This document shows positions 39,803 to 54,800 of a stretch of 64,000 bases of DNA, in pieces. The stretch comes from Cliona cf. orientalis. Taxonomy: Eukaryota > Porifera > Demospongiae > Clionaida > Clionaidae. Every line of letters begins with the position of its first letter. The first letter of the stretch is position 1. The stretch is from assembly GCA_963930775.1 (NCBI GenBank), contig OZ005691.1, positions 7,251,000-7,314,999 of the forward strand, in the 5' to 3' direction. The position numbers were made by a program, and so were the translations under genes. The notes beneath the pieces are model-generated. The model worked only from the letters and a program-made list of their open reading frames with translations. It searched no databases and was not told the origin of the DNA.

Positions 39803-42800
39803 ACTACTTGCCTGTGATGCAGCCACGCCTAGGGTGTACCACTGTACCACAGCAAAGCTTTGGGTGTACCACCTCAAAGCTTTGCTCATTGCTACATGTT
39901 CGTGTACATGGCAACCTAGCATGTATTATATATTTACGTAATGTTGTGTAGAACTGACCTACCGTAGGATTGGTATGTCACGCGAGGTTAAATTTATGCG
40001 ATTTTCTAGTTAAGTATTGTGCGATTTTTATTTATGCGATAATACCATGAGCCAGACTCCACCCTTGAGGGTAGGGTCTGGGCACGAGACTACCTGCTCT
40101 AGTAGAGGAAAGAGCTATCAGCCCTTAGAGGGGATTAATGCTGAAAATACTCACCAGTAGTCCGTAAATATCGGCAGCATACTTCTCTCTGACTCAAACT
40201 GTTGTACCGTTCGGCCAAACAGACTGAGCGCTTACTAGCAGATTGATCGCACGTGCAATATGACCACGTGTACACGGCGTGTGCCTTGGCCAGCCACTCT
40301 ATTGTGCAATGTATGTAATGTGCATATTTATTTTGCAATTTTTAATTGTGTGATTTCGATAAAATTTGCATAATCGCATACCGTATTCACTCGATCAGAC
40401 GCCACCCTCGAATAGTCGCCGCACCACCTGCTGAATGAAATAGTCACCGCTCTCGAACGAATAGTAGCTGTGCCACGTCTACTATTCAAGAACACCAGCA
40501 CGTAGACATGCCTTGCGACTCGTTTTCGATGGCAGGTACACGACAAACAGTCTAGAACAAGTTCTAACCTTCTTCTACATCAACAAAGGGGTCAGAATCT
40601 CCTAGATCAGTGGTATCAATCGACCACTTCTCTAAGGATTGCCTCTCTGGCAGCTACTGGCATTAATAAACGCCACTCTCGAATAGTTGCCACTCTTGAA
40701 TAAACGCCACACAAACTCGGGCGATGAAATAAATAGTAGCTGCGGCGTTTGATTGAGCCAATACGGTAACTATAAATACTGCATAACATACCAATCCTAC
40801 AGTAATCGCAGTACATGTATAGTCTCTGCATCCAAGGCATGTGGCCCAGTGAACTTGGTAGTTATATACATGTAGGCATGTGGGGATTTACATATAATGG
40901 AGTTCTTTGTCCTTACCGAACTCACCTGTTCCAGTGCTGAGGAGTAGACAGTCGATGATGAGTGATTATCGAATTATGTGCATGATCAATAAATGTAATA
41001 GTTGTATGTACATATAAGTGGTCATTAGAGCCTGAGCCGAGTTCTGCTTTCAAGCAGTGTACAATACAAATAATGAATTTGCTGAGTTTACATACATGTC
41101 CTAGACTACTGCTACATCATGTGGAAGCAACGTTCTTTACAGTCCATATAATGTTGCCATGGGTACATGTACGTACATGTAATCTGTACATGTACATCTG
41201 GTAATAAGCCAAAAGTCATAAGACCCATACATGCAGGTTTAGAATACCTAATAGTGAATAGATCAGTATTTGCTGAGCAATACAACAGCCAAGATACAAT
41301 AACGGGTAATTTTCCAACAACTTTTCAATGGGGAATGATCATTTGAAAAGCACACTTAGACATGGTAACTGTAAGAGCCAGAGAACAGGTTAATATGGGA
41401 AAGTACACAATGTACATTATAGTTTATGCCCTGGGTAAGCACCATGTGCGCTTAAACATAACTCAAAATTTTGGCCCGCATGGGTGCTTACCTACACACA
41501 TGTACTTTTTTTGTTTGTGGGGAAGCTGCTCCATTGATCCCTTGAAGTTTGGTATGTGAGTGCTTACCAAGCAGGAGTGGAAGGTTACCTCCTTGTATGG
41601 AGAAGAACCAGGAACATTAGTTGTGTATCTACAAAATATACTGTTTGTTCATGTATCATTGGATTCTCTCCCCCCCCCCCCCCTCGCTCACTCATATAGT
41701 GACCAACATCATATACCTGTCTATTCTAACGGCACTCTCTGGTGTGGTGACTCTTGTCCAAGCCTTCTTCCAAATCTCTTTAGCTACTTCTTACAAGGAT
41801 GAGCTAAACATTGGCTGTGAGTTCATTTGTAATAGTGGTAGTCTGCATGAGCCCTCCAGGACTGATCGATCCTTGTGCATGGTGAAGTAGATGTTCCCCT
41901 ACAGGGCACTCGAGAACTAAATGTGTTACAATGTTGAGTGGGTGTTCAGAATAGCACAGCTGTGGAATGCTAAGCTTGAATTGTTGTACATGTAAGAGCT
42001 ACATGCACATGTAAATCAGGCATGCACATACACATGTACATGTACAGTTATGTATGTGATTGTCTTCAGGGTATTAAATTTTTTGTTTCTCCCAATGTGA
42101 TCTAACGTCTGTAATATCCCCTGCAGGCAGTGAAGCTGAGTCCATATGGAGACAAGTTGGATTTGTATTGTGAGTGTGCACCGCTGTTAGTGATAATTAG
42201 GCGATGTTAGGTTGTGTGCTAGAGCTATCATACTGTCACTCAGCTTTGAGTGAATATGATTTTTAATGCCATGGAGCATCTTGGCATTATAATATATGTA
42301 GTTCAAACAAGAGTATTCGAAGAGCATGAACTATATCTTTTTTATTACGTACACCCTCATGGTATATATACATGTACATGTACATCCAGGTTGGATATTC
42401 CTGGTGAAGATGTTGCTCGTCAGTTTGTTCTTGACCTTGGGGTGTTCCTCGTCTCTCTCGCCACTCTTGTGATTGATATATTTGTGGTGGTGAAGCTGAG
42501 GCCCCCCGAATCTACTACTACTGGTGCTGGGTCAGGTGACGGGCAGGGCGGAGCTAATGGAACTACAACAGGTGGTGATGATAAGGAAGAGACTGAAATT
42601 GAAGCTCATCATGTGGACAGTGAAAACGGTATGTGATTATGTACTGTAAATGTGCAAGTATGATATGTACATGTACAAGTCCAGTATGTTACATGTATAT
42701 GAGTACGGATGTACATGTGTACATGTAACCTGTACATAATAGAGCAATCAAGAGTGTGTAACATATCCAAAGTCCTTTGGAGTAACTTCTGGATCTGTAT

Positions 42801-45800
42801 CCTTTGTGGTGAACTTGAATACTGTTAGCAACTTGATGATATTGTGGTGGAAATATGGCCTCAGGAACCTTCAGAGTGCGTCTCAGAGCACCTAAAATCT
42901 CAATTTTCTGGCATGCAGTGAAAAGTAACTTTAAGGCTAAATGTGTTTGGTAAATACACGTGCTTTTAGCTTATTTTTGTCAATATTCAGTTGATTTCAC
43001 TTTGTGCCTCATTTACACAACAGTTCTTCAAATATAGAGACATGCACGTGGATTACTATTATTGATAAACTGTGTACTACCTTTCCATGCACGTGCTTCA
43101 GGTACTACTGATGGTTTGTTGTCCCACCACACTGGTCCCCCCTACCCTAAGAACATCCAGTGCTACTGGGAGATACCTAAGGCTGTCTCCTACACCTTGG
43201 AGTTTGGGATATTTGTCATGCTCGGACTCTCTGGTAAGGAAGGTTGTCTGTAGTAGTGTTTGTTGTGGTACCCATTATCATATGGATGTCTGTTGGAGAA
43301 CTGGAATGCCCTGATTGATGGGTTATCCTCACTTCATGCATGCTTCATACACTTCCACTTTAGATACATGTACATGTAACAGGGACCCTGCATGGGGTCT
43401 TGATTGAGGGAGTATCAGACTCAGGGGCATTTATGATTGGACTTGGGGGGTGGCCTTACAGAAGGACATCACAGTACTAGCCATGGATAGACATACATTG
43501 TATCAATCCAACAGTTTTGCATGTATGTACATGCATTGCTGTCAATGAAACCAGTGTACCTACAATGTACATGTACAATGTACTAAGTATAAGCCGTCAC
43601 AGTCGGTGTGTTTTATGCATCAGTGCCTTTTCTTGTAGCACTAGAACAATAGCAAAAGCAGAGGTGTGCAATATGCACTATTGGTGCCAGTGCTGTGAGT
43701 GTCATAATTTTGCGGAGTAGCCATTGTGCTGAGAAAGTACTTTGTTTGGATAAACTAACTTGGTCACGAGTACTTTCATTGTTTTGATATTTTGTAGATT
43801 ATAAGGTCTTTGTAAACTTTGGGGAAACTTTGAATGTGGTTATTGATAATTAGATCCCCACCCCTTTTTTGCTGAGGTGATCTGCATGTGAATATTGTCA
43901 TCTCAGTATGCTTTGTTGTACTTACATGTATATGTGTATGATGCTCAAGATTGGAATACATACTATTTTACTAAATTTATGATCCAAGTAATCTTAGATG
44001 CTTCTTTATAGCTGGAAATATTGGCGAATTTAGGATCAGCATGATACAAGTACATTTGGTGAAATTTGCAGACTTTCAAGTTTTATTGCACAATATGACA
44101 TTTGTGTAGGCACTCGTTTGTGTGTTGCAGTGGTAGTATTGAATTAGCATGGTCTGTGTCATTGCTTATCCCTAAGGAAGGTACTGGTTTACAGCCAATG
44201 CGAAATTAAGGAAGTCAATGGTTTGCAGCCACTATGGCTGTTCTAACCACTGCAGGAATTCACACACCAGGCATAGACTGGCATGCCTTATACCGTATAG
44301 CTCCAAATTTTTGTGGCACAATATTTTCGTGAATTTCGTGATTTGACTTCTGATCACAAAAATTTTCCTCACGAAAATTTAGTTTTATTGTGGGCGTGGT
44401 TACGTTCTGCATAGCCTTTGCCCAACGTCTACGTATGCCATACTAGTGAACGTGTGAACTGTCTGAAACGAAGTGTTAAATCGCTGCTAACGATGTACAG
44501 ACTCTGTACGTTTACTTTCAAGAAAGGAGCAAAAGTTCCTACAAAATCCGCAATGACCTTTGTCCAACATGACAATTTCCTTCTTGTATCGAATACGCCA
44601 GCAACCACGTTGAAGAGATGGCCAAACAGACGACAGCAGAAGGCGCTAAAGGCATAAAAAAAGGCCCGTATAAGTCTTGTCTAGTTTCTTTCTCCATGCT
44701 AGTCCAACACCGAGCCACGTGCAATTGTGGGCGGGGCGACAACGTGATTTATCCGCACGGGGGCCGAGACGTGGTGGTATTCACGAAAAAATGTGGCGAT
44801 CACGAAATTTTTATCGCGAAAATTTTCATTCATGGGATTTTCAGTAATTTCACGAAAATTTTGAACCACGAAAATTTGGAACTATACGGTATGGGATAAC
44901 CCTGTGGCAGTACATGTACATGTATCTCATGCCTGTTTTTGTTGGCATATACGGCATCCAAATTTTATTACAGGGTCTAGGTCACCGGTATCTTCTATGG
45001 TTGAAAACTTTCATAGTGCCATTCTTGCCACTTGATCCCTTGTATGCTCCATTGTAGGTGTTGCTGTTCCCTCCCTGACCTCGTTTGTCTACTATGCTGT
45101 GTTCCTGGTGCTGTTGGTGATTTGGAGTGTGCACGTGCGTCTTGCTGGACTGGTCAGGGTGCTGCGAACCCTGCTCACCCTCCACGCTGCTCTCCACCTC
45201 CTAGTGCTGCATCTCTTCCAGTTCTCTGCTGCTCAGAACCAAATTCAGCTTGGACCGTGTCCCATGCCTGACTCTAACGATTACTGTAACACCACCAATA
45301 GCCTACTGGCTAGGTCAGTTCATGTAATAATATTATTATCTTTCCTTTGTAGTTGGTTATGTGAAGCCTTACAAGATCAAATCATTGCACCATGGCATTT
45401 GCATGTATACTGTATCTTCACTGAGTTAACAGTAAACTGCACATACACATATACACACAGACTGTTTGGGTTGACTCCTATCATAATGACTGACTGTGTC
45501 CGGCCTACCCAGCTTCTGCTCTGGCCTGGTCTCAACTACACTATGTTTCTCAGTCCAGCGTTTGTGTTCATCCTCTACTGGCTGCTGGCTACTGACTTCA
45601 GGATGTGGATGTTCACTCCAGTGAGTTGACACATTTCAACTCTGCATGGCATATACTGATATATCCATCAGAATTTTCCCTAGTTGGACATATAGATGTT
45701 TGTACGTCTGCAAATGTAACGACCTTTACCTATTTTGCATTAAAGTTGATCGTAGAATGCAGTAGACTGGTCTACATATCAAAGGCAAGTAGTAAGTCTT

Positions 45801-48800
45801 ATAAGGGAAGGCACTGAAAAGGCCGTTTACAGTTGATGATGTTTTTAAATAACAAGCATTGATTTTGAACCATAGCACCACTTTGATTTGCTAGTCCTGA
45901 GCTAGGGAATTCTAGAGCTGAAGTAATGGGCCACTGTAACGTCCCAAGGGGGTGGGTATAGGAGGGGCATGTGGCCCCTCCTATGCAACGCAACGGCAAC
46001 AATTAGTACAGGTGTAGCTAGTCTGGTATACATGCAGAAATGAGCTATGTAGGACTGGTGCACAAGGTTAAATTGATGATCATGGAATCATGTGTATCCT
46101 GAGTTTAATGGCTGCATACCACCAGGATAATTTGTTCCAGTTTGATTCATCACTAGACTATGTGCGCAAAACGTAGCTCTGCTACGTGTGCATGTCATTC
46201 ATTCAATGGATTAAATTTTGTCATGACACAATTTCAAATTTTATTAAAAGTTGTATGCATAAAATAAATAGAATAAATACTTTGTATTGCTGTAGCTGGC
46301 TAGTTTATCATTGTACGTATTTCTAGTTTTAGATTGGCTTTAGTCTTCCATCCTTGGTCTTGATTCACTTAATCCTTGAGCTGGTCTGCCAGTCCAATCA
46401 TGTCTACCCAGACGTAGACAGAGGCAAAGAGGCTCATTCTCATAAATATCTCCACCTGCTGCTCTGGGCAGAGGTTGCTGCAGTACTCTGGCACCTGGCT
46501 AGCTGTGCTGGTTGGGCTGGAGGTGGTGGGGGAAGTGGTGGGGTCTTCATCGTTTGTCAGGTCTCCTCCTCCTTGGGCGTTGCTGTCCCCTGCTCCCTGG
46601 TCCTGCGATGATGAATCTGATGACTGGGAGGCCGTCGCATTCACTGCCTCAACCTGTCAGATGGGAGAATCAATTATTAACTATGGTCAAAATTAATAAT
46701 AGTATAGAAGTTTCTTCCTTGGAGAAAATAATAATTATTATCACTGATTAGCTATGATCAAAAGAATATTCCCAGAGAAGGTAAGAAGTGATTATGAAGA
46801 TCCGCAAATCATCATCTGCTTCTACCACGTAGGTATATTATGATCATTAACTGTTCTTTACACTTTGTACATGCATACGGCTACAACCTGAGGCATACCA
46901 AAGCATCTAATATGGTCAATAGTTGCTCCATCTTCCGCTTTGTATCCATGAACCTGGTGCAGTAGGCACATCCGGGGTTGGCATTCATGGTGTCATTGTA
47001 CTGCTCCTCCACTCTCCTGATGTAGTCAACGTAGTTAACAGCACTCTGGTGGTCCTCCAAGAGAAGTTGCCTGTACTGTATTCATGCATGCAAATGTTTG
47101 TACGGTGATAGTACAGTCAAACATGCAAAATATTATTAATGTGTAAGGCAGCCACCTCCTTATTTCATCAACTCAGCTCATGCTCCAAGTAGTAAAACTC
47201 CATGCATTAAGTAGCCTCTTTATTACAGTCATTTATTTCTGACCCATGAATAGCCATTAATGGACACGTCTTACTAGAGTGAATGGCAGAACTGCCATTG
47301 TATCTTACGTTATTCTGTGGGCTTGACTCCACCTCGCCTTGGCTTCTCTCTCTGATGAAGCAAGGAGCTTGTTGACTTTCTTCACGTTCAGGTAGCAGTT
47401 CATCTAGCTATTGTTATTGATAGTGTACATATATTATAAAAGGTTATGATGCTTCATACTAGGGCTTGTACCCAGTGTTTTATAGTGAGCTGAAAGGCTA
47501 ATCATAATATCTTACAATGTATCTATAGAGAATGTTTGATGCTGTTCCAGCTTCGTTTGCAGTGGTCTGCACCTCCTCAATCAATTGATTCACGTCCACC
47601 GAATCATCAGACTGTGGTTGCTGCTGTTCACCAACAGGAGCAGCTAAGGTAGTGGAAGTTGTGAGGTAGCCTAGCAGCAGAGCCCCCACAATGAGACATA
47701 CTTTTGATTTCATGGCCATCTTACAGAGATGTTTTAGCAGTTGCACTTGATGAGAAATTAGTAAACTGGTGAGTTGAAAGCAGTTGTCCTCTTTATATAC
47801 CAGTGGATCCCAGTATTACTTTTAGAACACAGCAGTTGTTCCAATGTTTTGTAGAGTGCTGGTTCCAGTTGGTATGGGACCCTCCCTAGGGGAAAGGGGG
47901 AAATCCTGGTGTGGAGGGACTTTTAGGGGGAGAAGCCAGACTCATGATTTACCTTACCGCTCGGCGGATCCAATTGGATTCACTGCGTAGGTGCTGTCTG
48001 TAGTGATGTGCAGCCAACACTGTCGCTATTGCTACACACATACACTTTGGTCCCCTTGTGACTGTTGATTACATTCCTCACCGTGGAGACTGAGTGACGC
48101 AGGAAGTTTGATGCGTACGTAGTCAACTTGAGAACTAGCGCAGCACCCAGTTCCACTGAATGGACAATATCGATCTCACCTTACATCATAGTGACGTGTG
48201 TCTGGGTTGTGTAGGGAATGCTGCGATGCTTTATACCCCAGCGGCCGGCCCCGCGCAATGCGGTAGTTCCATGTAGACCTATTTTCAGAGAAAGAGGTAC
48301 TTCTGTGTTACATCGTGAATAAGATTTATAATGCTATGAATTGTGGTCAATGATGAATATTGGGAGAGTGTCCTGTTGGTATGTACCCCCTTAATATTGG
48401 TACGTACCCTTGGCCTTGTTGATATCCTGTCTCACTTTCACTTTAAGGAGTATAGTCCCAATGGCAGCAATAATGTGTGTTAAGAATACGTAGTAGATGT
48501 GGTAATGTACTTCTGCTAATTTACGTTCGACGTTCGGGCTTGTACAAATTAACATTACAATAATTTGTTATTGTCTCTTCATTCTTGATCAAGCTCAGTG
48601 CAGTGTTGACCTAGGAGGGTATATGAAATGAGAAGCCTTGTAGCTTACCCGGCCTTCACGTTTGTGTACAGTGACATAGAAGATGGTCTATTTGACCAGT
48701 GTAGTGCACACATGTAGCATAATTTAATACTCATATGTGTACATGTTCATGTACATGTAGCTTCCCAGTTACAAAAAGTTATGAATCAATCTCTCCAATA

Positions 48801-51800
48801 AGAACTGTCTGAGTAATACACATGCACATGTGGATTTACATGTAGGCAAGTACTCCCTGATTACACCCCAAATTTCTGTGCTACAGCAAATTCTGTGGAA
48901 GTTAAACTCATCCTTCTCCTACTACTTGCCCATACAAGATGAGTCTCCATCACAATCCGTTCACTGTGTCTTGAAGAGGAACTCTAGGAGGAGCCAGGTA
49001 CTTTACTGTGCATGTACATATTCGTATTGGCTATCAAATAAGAGTACAATAATATATGTAACCTGTAGCTCGTTTGATTGAGGACTATTACTGTAGTTAC
49101 TCTTGTCAATTTTTGTGTCAGATTCTAGGAGGATCACGGAGTTATGGTCCTATGGGTCCAAGCGCCCTCCAGGCAAGTAATTAACTCACCATAGACAATA
49201 GATCATATACGGTATCAATACATCTTGTATAATTACATGTAGATCACTAATCTTACAGTGATAAGATTAACAGATTGTGATGACCACCTTAGCATACACT
49301 GTACGTGTACGTGTATGTTGTGTATTGATTTAGTGGTAGTGTCCTCGGGGCTCAGGCAATAGATCCCATTCAACCCTCATGGGCATGGTATAACTATTGC
49401 ATGCATGTAGAACTGATGTATTGACATCAGTCCCCTCGGATCCTTTAGCATATCATTTAACGTACCCACTGCTACGTATCTCTACACACTGCAGGAGGGT
49501 GTGGATGGTGAATCTGAAGGAAGTCGCTCCCCAGACCTCGTGGCTCCAGTGCTCACGTCAAAGAAGAAACTTGGTCTAGGACGGAATATCTGGATCAGAG
49601 TCAGAAATAATGCTTGGAATGTGTGGATTGCTATTTTGAGTGTGACGTTCATCTTCACTGTTGTGGCCATGATGGTATGTGCCCCATGTAGTTACAATGT
49701 GGTCATCTACATATCCATGCATGCTTAGAAATTCAGCCTGGTTCGGTTTCTGTTTGAAATGCATCTTCAGCCATACTTTGTCAAACAGGAAAAATTTTTT
49801 CATCACCTCCATCTGTATACATGTACACGTGTATGACATTTTATTTATGAAAATTAGTTCCGAACAATATCCTGCTATAGACCCTTCATGGTATGTTGTG
49901 TCTGATTCTTAAGCTATTCATCACTGTCCACAGTTAAGCGTGCTTCTGCTAACTCGTGAATAGCCAAAGTCCTGCTAGTTCGTATATAGCAAGAATCATA
50001 AGCTCCAGTTAATTCTATGAATACTATTATTGCTTGCATATACATGTACATCTGTTAGTATAAGTATCCCTCCTTTGCTGTGCCTTGATTTGCTTGGTGC
50101 ACAAAGATATTGCCACCTCTAATTATTCTATACTCTTTACCGAAGCATTAATTTTCGTCATATGTCATGATACACATATGTACATATGTACATGTAATTT
50201 AGAGTACTTTTCTTATTATTCCGTTTATCGATAGTTTTGGAGTGTGCTTTATCCCTCTTGGCCCTCACTTGTGTTCCTGCTCTGGTCATGTGTCATCTGG
50301 CTAGTCCCCCAGCTGAATCCTAGGAAATCCGTCTTCTACAGCTCTCCCATCTTAGTGACCTACTCCTTGATCCTCCTGCTCATCCAGTATGCCTACAGCC
50401 TGCACCTCTTTGTGGAGGAGTTCAACAAGAACAATGACGTGGTGCCAGAGTGCCACTTTGGCAGAGAGGAGGGATGTAAGAGCATTGCTTTACTGGCAAA
50501 GGTGAGTAGCACTAATGCCCATACATCCTTAATTCATGACATTGCATATAACCATATAAATGTACAATGTACATGGCTCTGTCTTTGCAATGTTAATAAG
50601 TCACTGGGATGATCCCTTAGTTACCCTAGGCCTTAGGTGTGGGATTGGTTTTGGAAGTTGACATTGAATATCATGTCATTTCTGATCCTTGAGGCATGCA
50701 AGGCCATTTGCTGCTATGCCTATTATAACAGAGCATTCCCATACTTTCATTGCTACTATAGATAGTATGTATGTACATGTACTGTAATATGTACGTATGT
50801 GGATTGTGACTTTTCTCAGTATTTCATTGCTGAAATTGTTCTGTACAATATTACACTGTGGTATGTATGCATCTTGTTTTATTCAACACTGCAGACTCTC
50901 TTCACAGTGATATTCTTTGCTTCTTTCCATGAGTTTATGCGTGAAATGAATATTAAAGTGCCCAAGTGGTGGGCCAAGCACAGAAGACAAGCTGAGGGTG
51001 AGGTGTCACTCACTGAATTGCATGATGATGAAGGTATAGTATCCAGCTCCACACTTTCCTTGTGGCGGTTTGGGGGCACAAGTCTAGTGAGCAAGTCCTT
51101 ATTCATTATGACATGCTTTTGATGATAGTAAAGGTCATCAAAGTCACTGGCATGCTCACTAGGCTAAGTAGGCTCTACATATTACAAATTGTCATGTGTG
51201 TAACAATGTACCTTATCACAATGGTGCTAATCTAAATTATTTTGCCTCTTCAGACACAGATTCCCCTGAACTCACTGATAGTGTTAAGGCTGCTAATGCA
51301 GCTCGTTCAAAGATATACTTGAGTGTGCAGCGTCTGCTGCGTACCTACTGGGTTCTGGCTGTTGTTGGTGCGTTCCTGCTGGTCACCCTGACTGGAGAGC
51401 CGTCTGCCCTGAAGACTGTCTACCTAGTGTGCTTCTTCATCTTTATGATCACTTATCAGGTTAGCCTAGGGGAATGATGAGACTCATGAAACTACATGTA
51501 CATGTACTTCTGTGTGCCTGTACATAATTAAATTGTGGCTTGATTGCATGAGCTTAGATGTACTGTACGTGTACAATCCCACATTTCAGTTCCCGTCTAT
51601 GCTGGCTTCAAATTATCTTGGATACCATAAAAGCGCCGTATTTTTGTGAATTACATGTATGCGAGTTTGGCATAAATTTCTTGGAGGGCCTGTTTATCAA
51701 TGATGGATCCACATAATTAATTTTTTAATCGCATAGTGATATCGAGATAGGGAGTACATGTATCTCCATCAGCTAATTGTACGTACTTCCTATATGATAT

Positions 51801-54800
51801 TGAGTGTGTAGTGTGTTATGATCGTCATCTTCCTCTATAATTTAACCTAAATGATTCCATACTTCCTCCCCAGCTATCTCCGCGCTATTGGTTCTACTTG
51901 TGTTTCCCTGTGTGGTCATTGCTGGTGGTCTATGCTGCTATTCACTTGATCCTCATCTACACCTTCCCACTTACTGCCATCAACAATGTGTGGATGGATC
52001 TGGTCGATGAGTCAAGTCTTAGCGGCAATATTTCTGCTCATGATCTGTAAGTGTGTTGCATTGGATACAAAAGTTTCCCAGTAAAATTATGCTTATCCAT
52101 AAGAATTTCAATATTGATTGCATGGTGGTGGTGGCTGTGGGGTGGGGTTATAGAGCACCCGTAGCCTATAGGAATTAGGCCATGGGTTCACTTTCCGGTG
52201 GTTATCCTATTTTTCCCCTCTAGGCTTACCAATGTAAATAGGATGAATATAATATAGAATTTTATTACTTTCTGCCTAAGAACACTATTTATCTTTTTCT
52301 TCATCTGGTATCACAGGTTTAGGAGTGTTGGGTTTTTGGAGTACGACAACAGACAGTTTCGCAAACTACTAGTCACCCTGGTACCTCCAGCAGTTTTCAT
52401 TGCCGTCATGGCCATGCAGCTGAGATATTTCCGTCCCCGATCGTCCGTGGCAACAGCAGGAGATCAGGTGGATAGCCAGGCTACCATAGACATCTACTCG
52501 TTCCTTCCCAAGGCATTTCGTGACACTCTGAGCAAACTGAGTGAGGGAGACATAGGGGAGGACTCTGATGAGGAACCTGATGGTTAGTGTATGCATCACT
52601 GTATGACTAGCATCGAGGGGTTAGTGCATTAGGATGAATCTGATTACTAAAATCATTTTCCTCATAAACTAAGAGTCGAGCTCATCTTTTTGCTCTGTCA
52701 AGTTGCGCTATGATTAGTGTATATAGAAAGCTGCATGAGTACAATTCTCTTGATCTTGCAGGTGATGATGATGCTGACAATGGTGAAGAAAGTGATGAGA
52801 TAACACCAATCCATCGACGTAGCCCCTCCATGCAGAGCATCAAGAGTGCTGCCCTCAGAGAGTCCCACCCAAAGCTCTACTCCTGCTATAGGTACATGCG
52901 CTATGCTTTCCACAAGACAAGGCAGCTCATCGTCGACTTGAACAACACCTTCTGGCGATTTATGGAACTCCACTTGCACAAGATTGCCGTCCTGGTTCTG
53001 TTTGCTACCACCATATCACAGATCAGTGCAGCCTACTGGATCCTCTTGGTGCTGGTTCTGATAGTTGTCCCCCTGCCTTACCTCAATCCCATCACCTATC
53101 CCATCATCACCCTCTATCTGGGTATGCTCTGCACTACCAAGATGGTCTACAACTTCCCGATTATGAGTCAGTACTATCTCAACTTTACTAGCAGTTCAGC
53201 GCGTCCCTGTGATCCTGTAGTGGAGGTAAGATGACAAATGATTTGTAGTCTGTATTGTATCTCTGGTACATGTAGGTCCGACACGTACCAGACCCACACG
53301 TACATGTACATGTACTAGAGTTTGAGCAGTTGCGGTACATAATACTGCCACAAACTTGCATGAGTCAGAATCTCACTTGATCTAGCCGTAGCTGTAGGTT
53401 TCTCCTGAGTTAGATAATTTTCTTGCTATTCAATGATGATACTTGTATGTGATACGTAAGGACATGCCCACAGATGATGCCAAAATTTAAATGTCAAAAA
53501 ATTTCACATACCCCTGGTGTACATGTACATGTGCATGTTCGTCAAGGGCTTTGGGATGTGTAAGTACATGTACGTATAATGAAGTGTATGTATGTATATT
53601 GATATGATTGTAGAAAGTTGAAGGGATTGTGTACAGGAGCACCTACTCTCCTTTTGCCAATGATACCAACTGGATTGGCCTCCACCCTGCAGAGGACTTT
53701 GCACACTACATTAGTGTAAGTTTGCAGTCTTTGCTCTGTGTAGCAATCACTGCAGTAAACCTGATGTGGTACCGATTAACCATTCTTTATGCAGCTCCCC
53801 ATTATCTGTGTACTGCTTCTATCGTTTTGGTTCTCTGCCAGAAGATATCAGGTTTGTATAATAGTTCGTGGTAGTTATTTCCCTGTATTGTATGAGAATT
53901 GATGGTACACATGTATCTCTGTGTAGGCTCGTCACTATCGAAACCAGAACATTGTGGTCGGTGAGTATGAGCGTCGTTCTCTGTTCCTCCATGTGGCCAG
54001 AGCTGAGGCAGAGGTATCCATACTCCCATCACTCAAATACCTCATCAACCACTTCTTTGAAATGTATGGATTGGAGGTAAGCATGGCTTCAGCAAAACAT
54101 AATATCTTATAGAAACTAAGTTGTGTTGTCTCGTACAGTATGTGTACCGTATACATGGAAACTTTCGCTGGACAAAAATTTTGCCAAGCCTAGCTACCTT
54201 TCAAGTTTGTATTTCCAAAGCATTACTTTTGTGCAGTAAAGTTTGCCACATCATCTATGCAATCATTAACAGAAATTTTCTCCTGATGAAAAATTCCATG
54301 TGTACGGCATGTCCTTTATACAGTGTATCTATGTGAGAATTACACGCAAGTAGTGAGATATTACAATTGCACTACTTGTGCCTACTCTGTCTTGCCTGGC
54401 TGCAGGTTTGCTGGGCCATGTTGGCTATAACAGTAGCTATACGTATTGATGTGTACGGTGTGATCTATGCTGTCGTTCTTGGTGTTCTCTTCATGGCTCC
54501 TCGCTTCATCATCCGCCCCATCTGGTTCATCATTCTCCCTCTGCATGGAATCCTATTGGCTGTCCAGTATTTCTTCCTGCTTGGTGCTCCACCTTCTGTC
54601 TGCTACAACAAGCCTGGCTCTACAGGTACATGTACATGTACATTGTAACATGCATTAAGAATATTCAGATACATTGATAATTTGTTGTATGCCTGCAGCA
54701 TTTGGCCACTTTCAGTTGTACTATAATGGAATTCATATGCATGTACATGTGCTTGTGCATGACATGCAATTTATCTGCAACACATGCAAGGGTTAATTTT

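Larger units (their letters stand above)
45621..48850 (+). other. PIEZO intron 8, host of a nested gene
   Basis: The donor CCA|GTGAGT at 45621 joins the acceptor GGCAAG at 48850 in phase 0. The usual-looking acceptor five bases upstream (ATGTAG) would break the frame. Outside the nested gene I see no exon. The region 47850-48300 contains CpG-bearing DNA. Confidence 0.5.

Noticed and set aside
39540-39941. 133-codon ORF overlapping PIEZO exon 2
   Set aside because: Only its middle part matches the PIEZO exon. The rest is intron and a poly-C run read as proline.
44418-44899. ORFs of 79 and 93 codons
   Set aside because: They lie inside the inverted-repeat element at 44291-44891 and show no transposase motif.
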